From Longimicrobium sp. (GTDB lineage Bacteria; Gemmatimonadota; Gemmatimonadetes; Longimicrobiales; Longimicrobiaceae), in contig DASVWD010000121.1 in the NCBI GenBank assembly GCA_036389795.1, positions 1 through 48,713 of the forward strand: a stretch of DNA of 48,713 nt, given 5' to 3'. Below the pieces are notes generated by a model that was not told where the DNA came from, made no database searches, and saw only the letters and a list, made by a program, of their open reading frames with translations. Of this stretch, positions 40,912 to 48,512 are shown piece after piece. The position numbers were made by a program, and so were the translations under genes. The stretch's first letter is position 1; each line of letters begins with the position of its first letter.

Positions 40912-42633
40912 TCACGAGCCCGCCTGCTGGGGCACCACGTCCACCCACCCGTCGCGGATGCGGACGGTGGTGCCGTCGAACCGGGTGAGCTGGAAGTACG
41001 CGTCGTCCTCGTTGAAGGTGATCGACAGCTCCTGCAGGAGGCGAATGGCGATCGCCTCGCCCAGCAGGAGCGACTGCTGGTGGTCGGAGCGCCAGTGCAC
41101 GCCGGCGGCGTTGCGGAAGAGCGAGACGTTGTCGGCCAGCTTGTTCAGCTCGCCCCCCACGGTGAGCGTGGGGCCGGTGTACGGGAGCAGGGCGGTGCCG
41201 TCGGCGCTGGCCTGCACGGGGCTCTCGATGGTCTTGCTCTCGTCGAAGAACGCCTTGAGGATGGTCACGCACGCCCCGCTGATGGTGGCGTGCCCCGCGC
41301 CGTACGCCGGGTGCGTGGGAGCCCCCTCGGGGTAGGCCTGTGGGAGCAGGTACGTCGTCGACGGCGCCCAGCGCTCCGGGTAGTACGGCGCCAGCCCGCC
41401 CGCGGTGAGCGAGTTGACGATGCTGCCGTCGATCGGGTAGGTGCGGGCGCCGGTGATGTGGTTGTGCACCCGCCCGCCGTACTCCTCGGGGCGCAGCCGC
41501 CGGTGCACCCCCCACTTCTGCCACCACACCGCGCGCCCGGCGCGGCCGATCACCTCGGTGAGCACCTCGATCACGTGCACGTCGCCGAAGGTCACGAACC
41601 CCGCCTCGGTGGGCGAGTCGGGGGCCGGCGGAGCGTACGGGTTCCCCGCGTCGAAGGGGAACTCGCGGTCGCGCATCGGCACCGCGCCGGCATTGGGAGT
41701 CTGCTGGTTGCCCAGGGGCTCCGACAGGAGGTACCACGCCGCGTTGTAGTAGGAGTCGATCACCAGGTCGAAGTGCACGTAGTTGGTCCCGTCGCGCAGG
41801 TTGCGGATGAAGCGGCGCTGCGTGAAGTCGAACTGGTCCTGGCCGCGGAAGTCCGCGCCGTTCTGCGCCTGCAGCCAGGTGTCGAAGACGGTCAGGTAGT
41901 CGGCCGCGGCGCCGATCTCCGGGTACCCCTTCACCGTCTGCTGGCGCTGGTCGATCACCCGCGCCCCGTACGCGATGAAGCCGTCGGTGGCGTTGCGGCC
42001 GCCGCCCGGCATCTTGCGCGGGTCGCTGTTGCCCTTCCACAGGAACTGCGACACGTACGGGCCCGCCTGCGCCCCGGGCTCGAGCCCGCGGAAGACGGTC
42101 TGCGCCGTGACGCCCCGGGGCCCGCCGTACTCCCAGAACTCGCCGTTGATCGACGCGACGGCGGCCGCGATCAGCGGGTCGGTGCCGTAGTTGATGAACG
42201 GCACGTCGCGGGCGACCGCCATCCAGTACAGCTCGCCCGCCTCGTGCGCGGTCACCGCGCCGTCGAAGCGCGGCGCGGGGGGCTGGGTGAGCTCCTGGCT
42301 GTCGGGGCCCTCCAGGTGGAAGGCCAGCCCGGACTGCGGGTTGGTGAGCTTGATCCCGCCGGGGCCCAGGCGGATCTGCTCGAAGTCGGCGGGGTCGCGG
42401 CTCTGCACCGCCCGCAGCAGGGTGGCGTACGACTCGGGGTCGGGGTCGCCCAGGGCGTCGTGCTCCAGCCCCTTCGAGTAGTTGCCCGCGAAGGGCCGGG
42501 TGGGGTAGTTGACCTCGTCCGAGTTGTTGTCGTCGACCGGATGCGGCCGCTCGGCCGCGAGCTCGGCCGCCTGCTGCCGGATGCCGAGGGCGGCCAGGCG
42601 CCGCTCTTCCTCGCGCCGGGGAAGCTGAGGCAT
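40912..42633 (-). CDS. Vanadium-dependent haloperoxidase-like protein 1
   Basis: The 573-residue protein is a vanadium haloperoxidase/PAP2-fold enzyme. The vanadate-binding residues are present: WWQKWGVHRRLRP (Lys373, Arg381), HPAYGAGHATISGAC (His448 following Gly447), and LFRNAAGVHWRSD (Arg507, His513). The Ser of the usual SGH is Ala here (AGH), which can alter halide use. It belongs to the vanadium bromoperoxidase-like bacterial group. There is no signal peptide, so cytosolic or exported by a non-Sec route. It is preceded by a GGAGGAACG ribosome site and a long leader. The reaction would be halide oxidation with peroxide, or phosphatase if vanadate is absent. A phosphatase-only role cannot be excluded. 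Confidence 0.88.
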   Translation of the reverse strand: MPQLPRREEERRLAALGIRQQAAELAAERPHPVDDNNSDEVNYPTRPFAGNYSKGLEHDALGDPDPESYATLLRAVQSRDPADFEQIRLGPGGIKLTNPQSGLAFHLEGPDSQELTQPPAPRFDGAVTAHEAGELYWMAVARDVPFINYGTDPLIAAAVASINGEFWEYGGPRGVTAQTVFRGLEPGAQAGPYVSQFLWKGNSDPRKMPGGGRNATDGFIAYGARVIDQRQQTVKGYPEIGAAADYLTVFDTWLQAQNGADFRGQDQFDFTQRRFIRNLRDGTNYVHFDLVIDSYYNAAWYLLSEPLGNQQTPNAGAVPMRDREFPFDAGNPYAPPAPDSPTEAGFVTFGDVHVIEVLTEVIGRAGRAVWWQKWGVHRRLRPEEYGGRVHNHITGARTYPIDGSIVNSLTAGGLAPYYPERWAPSTTYLLPQAYPEGAPTHPAYGAGHATISGACVTILKAFFDESKTIESPVQASADGTALLPYTGPTLTVGGELNKLADNVSLFRNAAGVHWRSDHQQSLLLGEAIAIRLLQELSITFNEDDAYFQLTRFDGTTVRIRDGWVDVVPQQAGS

Positions 42634-42828
42634 CGTTCCTCCCGTGGGTGAGAAGGTTCCCGCCAGGCGCGAAGCCCGCGCCCCCGCTGCCCGTCATGGC
42701 GGACGCGCCCGCGGCCGAGCGCGGCCGCAGCGCGCGAAGAGGCCCCTGCACGGACCCGTTAGTCCGGCGGGGGCCTCTCCTCGGCCCATCTCCAGTGCGT
42801 CTCGTCCGCCCTCCCTCCCGCCAACGCA
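42634..42828 (-). other. Untranslated stretch between leader 1 and haloperoxidase 1
   Basis: About 195 bp between the leader hairpin and the start codon. It contains a second hairpin, GAGGCCCC (42739-42746) with GGGGCCTC (42770-42777), which may also terminate transcription. The ribosome site GGAGG precedes the start codon. No gene is seen. Confidence 0.45.
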
Positions 42829-42973
42829 GACGCCCCCGCCCGGCACTCTGCCGGGCGGGGGCGTCGCGACCCCGCATCTCTGTCTTTTAATTCACTCCGA
42901 CGCTTTTAAAGCGTATCTAAGATGACAATTTGATCGTCCTTTGTAAGCTATCTCTCTCCGCGTCCGTTGTCAA
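42829..42973 (-). promoter_or_regulatory. Haloperoxidase leader 1: promoter and attenuator-like hairpin
   Basis: On the minus strand TTGACA (42973-42968) and TAGCTT (42950-42945) are 17 bp apart. A transcript of about 115 nt follows with a small hairpin (ACGCTT with AAGCGT), then a 17-bp perfect hairpin (42829-42845 with 42849-42865). The conserved GCGGGG just before it can pair with CCCCGC inside the left arm, which would exclude the big hairpin. The same arrangement lies before haloperoxidase 2. Attenuation, or a small RNA with its own terminator, are both possible. Confidence 0.7.
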
Positions 42974-42993
42974 TGCATGCCCCCCGCACCCAC

Positions 42994-43110
42994 GAGGGGC
43001 GCATTTCCCCCGGAAGGCGTCCACCCCGATGCCTGGGTGACCCACCGACGAAGAGCTGCCGATCGCCCGCGACGCCTCCGCCTGGTGCACGCTCGAGGCG
43101 CGGCACCGAG
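42994..43110 (+). pseudogene. ackA': Degraded 3' end of acetate kinase
   Basis: About 117 bp match the last 115 bp of ackA (near 39335-39450) on the same strand. The source reads [20 protein letters not shown], then [19 protein letters not shown]. The copy reads EGRISP, GVHPDAWV, TDEELPIARDA and LVHA in shifting frames because of small insertions and deletions, and has no start. Nothing else of ackA is present. It marks a duplication in which the 3' end of ackA was copied next to the leader of haloperoxidase 1. Confidence 0.85.
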
Positions 43111-43137
43111 GACGGCGCGCCGGTCCCGCGCCCTGGG

Positions 43138-44583
43138 TCAGGCGGCGGGGAAGCGCTGCGTGTACCCCGACCAGTAGTCGAACGAGTCGATCTTCCCCGG
43201 GTGCGGCGGGTCGCCCCGGTCCTCGCCGGTGGACCACAGGATCACGTAGGTGAGCGCCTTCACCCGGCCGAACCCGGTGCGTCCCGGGGCGGTGGGGATG
43301 CGGTTGCGCCAGGTCCCGGTGTCGATGTAGTAGCGGCCGCCGTCCCGGTCGGCCGCGGCCAGCTCCACGGCGGGGCGGTGCGTGTGGCCGGCCACCAGGT
43401 AGCGCGCGCGGCCGCCCTGGATCGCCTCCTCGCGCGCGGCGAACGCCACGGGCGGCGCGCCCTCGCCGCCGCCGGTGCCGGCCAGCCGCCGCACCAGCGA
43501 CAGGGGGAGCCGCCGGGTCAGCTTCCAGGCGCTGGTGTCCAGGACCACCTGCACGGCGTCGAAGACGTCCGGCTCCCACTGCTTCTCCAGCCGCTTGAGC
43601 CATCCGCGCAGGAACGGATCCCTGCGGACGTCGGCCAGGATGCGGCGGACCACCGGCTCCACCACCGCCCAGATCTCCCGGTCCGGCACGTCCGCCAGGT
43701 CGGGGTCGCGCAGCAGGAACTCCACCACCGCCGACTGCGGGCGCACGTCGTCGAACTCCAGCAGCCGCTCGTAGACGTGCTCCAGGAGCGGCGTGGCGAG
43801 GATCCGCTCCTCGCCGTGGACGCGCCGGAACTCCAGCGGCAGGCGCGAGCCCACCTGCACGGTGGTGAAGTCGCCGAAGGGCGGAGCGTCGTACTGCTCC
43901 GGCGGGAGCCGCGCCGGGATCGTCTTCGCCTTCGAAAGGTCCGCGGAGAAGTTGAAGCGGTCGTACTCGTGCCCGTGCCGGACCAGAACCCGCGGGTCGG
44001 CGAACTCGAGCTGGTTGGCGAAGCGGTCCCCGCTCACGGGGGCGATCCCCAGCGTCTCGCGCACCCAGCGGCGGATCTCGGGCGTGGCGTTGCAGAGCCG
44101 GTCGTGGTTGCCGGGGAGGTAGTGCACCTGGATCCGGTCCGCGGGGAAGTCGGCCTCCTCCCCGGCGTCGTCCACGTACCTCCCTTGCGTGGCCAGGAGG
44201 CGGAACGCCCGCAGCACCGGCTCCACGCGCTCGTCGCCGGCGATGGCACGCAGGACCTGGAGCACCTTCGCCTCCAGAGGCGATCCGGCGGCGGGCGGGT
44301 CGTCGTACGGCATCGGCCCCCCGGGGGGCGTGAACCACAGCGTGGTGCGGTTGACGTCGAAGATGTCTCCGGCCAGCACCAGGTGGAGCTCGCGCACGCC
44401 GCGCCCGCCCCCTTCCCGCCCGCCGCCGTTGCGGGCCGCCTCCAGGGCGAGCCCGCGGATCCAGCGCAGGAAGGCGGTCACGGGGAAGTTGCGCCGGCGG
44501 CCGATCCTGCGCCCCGTGGCCGGGTCGGTGATGACGTCGTGGTCTTCTTCTTCGAAGTGCAGGTCGGAGATGACGACGAGCAT
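43138..44583 (-). CDS. Calcineurin-like metallophosphoesterase
   Basis: The 481-residue protein is a two-metal phosphoesterase. All five motifs are visible: ISDLHFEEEDHD (DxH), LVLAGDIFD (GDxxD), LPGNHDRLCN (GNHD), LVRHGHEYDRFN (H) and LVAGHTHRPAVE (GHxH). The long inserts between motifs 1 and 2 (RRRNFPVTAFLRWIRG) and around residues 200-330 are specific to this protein and not seen in small family members such as MPE or CpdA. The start ATG has a GGAGG 6 bp upstream. It lies between the two haloperoxidase genes on the same strand, after the terminator of haloperoxidase 2. The substrate is unknown; phosphodiester cleavage is most likely. Confidence 0.9.
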   Translation of the reverse strand: MLVVISDLHFEEEDHDVITDPATGRRIGRRRNFPVTAFLRWIRGLALEAARNGGGREGGGRGVRELHLVLAGDIFDVNRTTLWFTPPGGPMPYDDPPAAGSPLEAKVLQVLRAIAGDERVEPVLRAFRLLATQGRYVDDAGEEADFPADRIQVHYLPGNHDRLCNATPEIRRWVRETLGIAPVSGDRFANQLEFADPRVLVRHGHEYDRFNFSADLSKAKTIPARLPPEQYDAPPFGDFTTVQVGSRLPLEFRRVHGEERILATPLLEHVYERLLEFDDVRPQSAVVEFLLRDPDLADVPDREIWAVVEPVVRRILADVRRDPFLRGWLKRLEKQWEPDVFDAVQVVLDTSAWKLTRRLPLSLVRRLAGTGGGEGAPPVAFAAREEAIQGGRARYLVAGHTHRPAVELAAADRDGGRYYIDTGTWRNRIPTAPGRTGFGRVKALTYVILWSTGEDRGDPPHPGKIDSFDYWSGYTQRFPAA

Positions 44584-44861
44584 GGAAGCCTCCGGGGTTG
44601 CCGGGAAGTCCGGCCGCATGAAAGGGGATGAGCGCCGGCCGCGTACGTAGAGACGGGCCGGCGGGGGCGGTTTCGCCGCGGCGCGCCCGCAATCTTGGGC
44701 GTCCGCGGGCGGGTCCGCCACCCCGCCGGAATGCCGCCTCGCGCCGCCGCGTGCGGGCTCCGAGTGGGAAGTGCCGAAGTCGGGGGCCGGCCGGGAAAGA
44801 AGTGCGATAGAAGGAAGCGCCGGCGCGGAGCGTGGCTCCGCGCCGGCGCCCGCGTTCACGG
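44584..44861. other. 278-bp intergenic region
   Basis: Contains the terminator of haloperoxidase 2 (44817-44849) and presumably the promoter of the metallophosphoesterase. No conserved leader like those before the haloperoxidases is seen here. Confidence 0.45.
44817..44849 (-). terminator. Terminator of haloperoxidase 2
   Basis: GCGCCGGCGCGGA (44817-44829) pairs perfectly with TCCGCGCCGGCGC (44837-44849). On the minus strand it is followed by TTCCTTCT. It lies 12 bp past the stop codon. Confidence 0.85.
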
Positions 44862-47126
44862 CTACACCACCGGCACCACCTTGCCGTCGAAGATGCGGAT
44901 GCGGACGCCGTCGAACCGGGTCAGCTCGAAGAAGGCGTCGTCCTCGTTGAAGCCCAGGGTCATCTCCTGGAGCAGGCCGATGGCCACCGCCTCGCCCAGG
45001 GGGAGCGACGCGGTGTAGTCGCTGCGCCAGTGCACGCCTGCCGCGTCGCGGAAGAGGGCGATGTTGCCGGCCAGCTTGTTCAGCTCGCCGCCCACGGTCA
45101 TCTGCCCCGCGTCGGCGCCGGTGTAGGGCACCAGCGAGAGGCCATCGGCGGTGGCCTGCAGGGGGTTCTCGATCTGCGCGGTGTCGTCGAAGAACGCCTT
45201 GAGGATGGTGGCGCACGCCCCCGAGCCGGTGGCGTGCCCCGCCCCGTACGCCGGGTGCGTGGGGGCGCCCTCGGGGTACGCCTGCGGGAGCAGGTACGAG
45301 CTGGGGAAGCGCTCGCCCGCCTGCCCCACGTACGGCGCCAGCCAGCCGGACTGCAGCGAGGTGAGGATGCTCGGATGCAGGGGGTACGTGCGCGCGCCGG
45401 TGAGGTGGTTGTGCACGCGCCCGCCGTACTCCTCGGGGCGCAGCCGCCGGTGCACCCCCCACTTCTGCCACCACACCGCCCGCAGCGCCCGCCCCAGCAC
45501 CTCGGCCAGCACCTGGAGGAGGTGGATCGGGCCGAAGGTGGCGAAGCCGGTCTGCGTCCTCGAGTCGCCCGCGGCTCCCGGCGGGTCGTACGGGTTCCCC
45601 TGGTCCGGCGAGAACTCCAGGTCGATCTGCGGGCGCCCGGTGGTCCCCCCGCTCACGAAGGTGAGCTGGTTCCCGCGCGGCTCCGACATCAGGTACCAGG
45701 CGGCGTTGTAGTAGGCGTCCAGCACCTGGTCGAAGTGCACGAAGGTGGCCCCGTCGCGCAGCGAGCGGATGAAGCGCTTGACGGTGTCGAGGACGTCCAT
45801 GCCGCGCCTGTCCATTCCGTTCTGCACGTTCAGCCAGGTCTGGAACACCGCGATCGAGTTCGTTCCCGCCTGGGCCGGGACGATGCGCTGGTCGATCCCC
45901 CGCGCGCCGTAGGAGATGATCCCGTCGGCGGCGTCGCGGCCCTGCCCGGCCGGCTTGCGCGGGTCGACGTTCCCCTTCCACAGGAACTGCGAGACGTAGG
46001 GGCCCGCCTGCTCGCCCGGATAGATGCCCCGGAAGACGTTCTGCGCCGTCACCGGCACCGTCCCGCCGAACCGCGGGAACTCGCCATTGAGCGAGGAGAC
46101 CGCCGCCGCGATCGTGCCGTCGGTCCCGTAGTCGATGAAGGCGACGTCGCGGGCCAGCGCCATCCAGTACAGCTCGCCCATCTCGTGCGCCGCCACCTCG
46201 CTGTCGAAGCGGGGGGCGGGCTGCAGGGTGAGCGCCTGCGCGTCGGGGCCCTCGAGGTCGAAGGCGAGTCCGGACTGCGGGTTGGTTAGCTTCAGCGCCG
46301 TGGACGAGGCGAGCTGGATCTCCTCGAAGTCGGCCGGGTCCTCGCTCTGCAGCGCGCGCAGCAGGGTGCCGTACGAGATCGGCTCCGGGTCTCCCAGCGA
46401 GTCGTGCTTCAGGCTCTTGGAGTAGCTGCCGATGAAGGGGCGGTCGGGGTAGTTCACCTCGTCGTTGTTGTTGGCGTGCTCGTCGTGGCGCCGCCCCGCC
46501 GCCAGCTCGGCCGCGTCGGCGCGGACGGCGCGCGCCGACCGGCGCCGCTCCTCCACGCGCCGCGCGAGCGAGGTGGCGGCCACGTTCAGGTTGTCGAAGA
46601 CCGCCACGCCGGGCGACGGGGCCGGCTGCCAGGTCCCGGTGAAGATCCCGGGGCTCACCGCGGTCACGGCGAAGGGGGCCGGGTTGCTGTACAGCGTGGT
46701 CCACGCGGACCCGTCGGGCGAGACCTCCCAGAAGACGGTGCCGTTCAGCTCGCGCAGCCGCAGCCAGCGGTGCGCCTCCGGGTCGTAGGGCACCGTGAGG
46801 AACACCAGGTACGCGCCCCCGACCTGCTGCTCGCAGCGCAGCAGGCCGTCCACCAGCCCGATGCTGAGCTCGTTCCCCTCGCTCAGGTACGCCCGCAGGC
46901 GCGCCTGCCCCGTGCGCGGGGCCTGGACGAGCTCCACCCAGATGCGCGAGCCGGTGAGGTCGTACGTGCCCTTGGCGGTGTAGCCGGCGTAGCTGTCGGC
47001 CGCGCTGCTGGCCAGCCACAGCTCCAGGCGCCGGTTCACCTCGCGGGCGTCGCCGAACACCCACCATTTCGTGGTGTCGGAAGCGTTGTCGTTGAAGTCC
47101 TCGGTGAAGGTGTGTGCCTTGGCCAT
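44862..47126 (-). CDS. LamG-like and vanadium haloperoxidase fusion protein 2
   Basis: The 754-residue protein has an N-terminal jelly-roll domain (1-183) of LamG/concanavalin type: FTEDFNDNASDTTKWWVFGD, ELWLASSAADSYAGYTAKG and VFWEVSPDGSAWTTLYS. A vanadium haloperoxidase-like domain follows (about 220-754). It shares long stretches with haloperoxidase 1: SQFLWKG, WWQKWGVHRRLRPEEYGG, PQAYPEGAPTHPAYGAGHAT, NKLAGNIALFRDAAGVHWRSD (quoted in parts). All vanadate ligands are kept. There is no signal peptide. A linker of about 35 charged residues (AARRVEERRRSARAVRADAAE) joins the domains. The ribosome site AAGGA is 8 bp before the ATG. It has its own copy of the leader upstream and a strong terminator after it. 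The N-terminal domain may target the enzyme to a carbohydrate. Confidence 0.88.
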   Translation of the reverse strand: MAKAHTFTEDFNDNASDTTKWWVFGDAREVNRRLELWLASSAADSYAGYTAKGTYDLTGSRIWVELVQAPRTGQARLRAYLSEGNELSIGLVDGLLRCEQQVGGAYLVFLTVPYDPEAHRWLRLRELNGTVFWEVSPDGSAWTTLYSNPAPFAVTAVSPGIFTGTWQPAPSPGVAVFDNLNVAATSLARRVEERRRSARAVRADAAELAAGRRHDEHANNNDEVNYPDRPFIGSYSKSLKHDSLGDPEPISYGTLLRALQSEDPADFEEIQLASSTALKLTNPQSGLAFDLEGPDAQALTLQPAPRFDSEVAAHEMGELYWMALARDVAFIDYGTDGTIAAAVSSLNGEFPRFGGTVPVTAQNVFRGIYPGEQAGPYVSQFLWKGNVDPRKPAGQGRDAADGIISYGARGIDQRIVPAQAGTNSIAVFQTWLNVQNGMDRRGMDVLDTVKRFIRSLRDGATFVHFDQVLDAYYNAAWYLMSEPRGNQLTFVSGGTTGRPQIDLEFSPDQGNPYDPPGAAGDSRTQTGFATFGPIHLLQVLAEVLGRALRAVWWQKWGVHRRLRPEEYGGRVHNHLTGARTYPLHPSILTSLQSGWLAPYVGQAGERFPSSYLLPQAYPEGAPTHPAYGAGHATGSGACATILKAFFDDTAQIENPLQATADGLSLVPYTGADAGQMTVGGELNKLAGNIALFRDAAGVHWRSDYTASLPLGEAVAIGLLQEMTLGFNEDDAFFELTRFDGVRIRIFDGKVVPVV

Positions 47127-47349
47127 GATCGGTCCTTCCGGTGTGGGTGCCCGTCGCCGCGGCCGGGCTCGCTCCTCCGCGGCTGCCGCCAGTTCCATCG
47201 TTCCGCCCCGGCCCCTGGGGATGCTGGCGCGCGTGAGTGTCCCCGGGCCGCTCCCGGCCCCGGTTCGCCGGCGCCGTTGTTTCCCGGGCGCTCTGCCGGG
47301 GCGTGGACCTGGTCGGGCCCCGTTTCCGTCCTCCCCTCCCCCGAACGCG
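47127..47349 (-). other. Untranslated stretch between leader 2 and haloperoxidase 2
   Basis: About 220 bp of GC-rich DNA between the hairpin of leader 2 and the start codon of haloperoxidase 2. It is not clearly similar to the matching part before haloperoxidase 1 and shows no gene. The ribosome site (GGAAGGACC) lies at its end. Confidence 0.45.
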
Positions 47350-47494
47350 GACGCCCCCGCCCGGCACTCTGCCGGGCGGGGGCGTCGCGACCCCGTATCT
47401 CCGTCCTGTGATCCGCCTTGGATTTTCGAAAGCGAATCCAAGTGGACAATCTATGTCTCAGTTGCAAGCTACGCCTGTTTGCGCCCCCTGTCAA
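47350..47494 (-). promoter_or_regulatory. Haloperoxidase leader 2: promoter and attenuator-like hairpin
   Basis: On the minus strand TTGACA (47494-47489) and TAGCTT (47471-47466) are 17 bp apart, preceded by GCATGCA as in leader 1. A small hairpin (TTGGATT with AATCCAA) replaces the ACGCTT/AAGCGT stem of leader 1. The 17-bp hairpin at 47350-47366 with 47370-47386 is identical to that of leader 1, as is the preceding CGGGGTCGCGAC. No gene upstream on this strand needs terminating here, since the neighbour runs the other way. So the hairpin belongs to this leader. Confidence 0.72.
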
Positions 47495-47648
47495 TGCATG
47501 CGCCCGCGGCGGACCGCCACCCGCCGAAACGCCGCCTCCCGCGCCCACGTAAGACGTCGGCGCCGGGGATCGGCCGCGACCCGTTGCACTCCGGCGGGGC
47601 TCGCCGTTACCATCGAAGGGTTCCCTCCCCCCGTACCAGGAGACTCAG
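47495..47648. other. 154-bp divergent gap with the promoter of the last gene
   Basis: Lies between leader 2 (minus) and the last gene (plus). It must hold the plus-strand promoter; a candidate is TTGCAC (47584) with TTACCA 17 bp later, a modest match. The ribosome site CCAGGAGACTCAG precedes the GTG start. Confidence 0.4.
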
Positions 47649-48455
47649 GTGGGACTGTTCGACGACTTCAAGGCGGCCGTGAGCGAGATGGTGGAGCTGG
47701 TGGTGGACGGCGTGCGCGACGCCGCGCAGGCCGCTCCCGACCAGACGCGCCAGGTGGCCGAAGACTTCAAGGACGAGGTGCGCTACGGTCTCGAGGCCGC
47801 GGCGCCGCACGTCCGCCGCGGGATCGGCGTGGCCGCCTTCGCCGCCGGGTGGGTGGCGCGCGAGACGGCGGCGATGTTCGCCGAGATGAAGCCCGCCCCG
47901 GAAGAGGAGGAGGCCGGCGAGGAGTGGAAGGCCGAGGCCCCCGGGGCCAACGAGGTGGAGCTCCCGCCGTACGAGGAGCGCCCGCTCACCGAGGCCGAAG
48001 AGGTGTGGGCGCGGCAGGTCTTCCGCGAGAGCCTGCCGTATGACCTGGTCCACCTCTCCAACCAGCTGGGCCTGCACGGGCGCCCGTACGCCGTGCCGCA
48101 CCCCACCACGCTCGGCGCCTTCGTGGTGCACGCGGGCCCCGACGTCTACGCCGACCCCACCGGCGCCGCCGGGCGCGTGGGCGGCCAGCGGGGCGACGCC
48201 GTCTTCATCCAGCAGCTCGTGCACGTGTGGCAGGGCGTGCACCCCTCGCGCACGCTCGACTACGCCGTCCGCGCCCTCGTCAGCGCCTTTTTGAGCGGCG
48301 ACGACGCGTACCGGTACGAGCCGGGCAAGGCGTGGGCGGAGTACGACGCCGAGCAGCAGTCGGCGATCGTGCGCGATTGGTACCTGAGCGGCATGCCTCC
48401 CGGCGGCGCGCTCTTCCCCTACGTCCGCGACCACATCTGGACCGGCACGCCCTGA
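47649..48455 (+). CDS. Degenerate DUF4157/vgr-related peptidase-like protein
   Basis: The 268-residue protein starts with a helical region (FDDFKAAVSEMVELVVDGVRD, about 60 residues), then a hydrophobic segment (IGVAAFAAGWVARETAAMF) and an acidic linker. The C-terminal part (about 115-268) resembles the peptidase-like domain of vgr-related and DUF4157-like proteins: LTEAEEVWARQVFRESLPYDLV, GDAVFIQQLVHVWQGVH and YEPGKAWAEYDAEQQSAIVRDWY. Relatives have HExxH at the central position; here it is QQLVH, so the zinc site is lost and enzyme activity is unlikely. The GTG start follows AGGAG by 7 bp. A strong terminator follows. The role is unknown; a binding or structural function is more likely than proteolysis. 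Confidence 0.75.
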   Translation: MGLFDDFKAAVSEMVELVVDGVRDAAQAAPDQTRQVAEDFKDEVRYGLEAAAPHVRRGIGVAAFAAGWVARETAAMFAEMKPAPEEEEAGEEWKAEAPGANEVELPPYEERPLTEAEEVWARQVFRESLPYDLVHLSNQLGLHGRPYAVPHPTTLGAFVVHAGPDVYADPTGAAGRVGGQRGDAVFIQQLVHVWQGVHPSRTLDYAVRALVSAFLSGDDAYRYEPGKAWAEYDAEQQSAIVRDWYLSGMPPGGALFPYVRDHIWTGTP

Positions 48456-48481
48456 GACGCGTCCGGTCCGGGTCGGATGAA

Positions 48482-48511
48482 GGCCGGGAGCCGCCGAGCT
48501 CCCGGCCTTTT
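48482..48511 (+). terminator. Intrinsic terminator of the last gene
   Basis: GGCCGGGAGC (48482-48491) pairs perfectly with GCTCCCGGCC (48498-48507), followed by TTTT. A classic rho-independent form, 26 bp past the stop codon. Confidence 0.92.
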
Positions 48512-48512
48512 C

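Noticed and set aside
42977-43177. A short leader peptide gene on the plus strand
   Set aside because: The sequence is explained better as a degraded copy of the acetate kinase 3' end. It has no ribosome site and changes frame several times relative to the source.
47584-47612. Promoter TTGCAC-17-TTACCA for the last gene
   Set aside because: The match is modest at both elements and there is no second copy to compare, so it is only mentioned as a candidate in the gap description.
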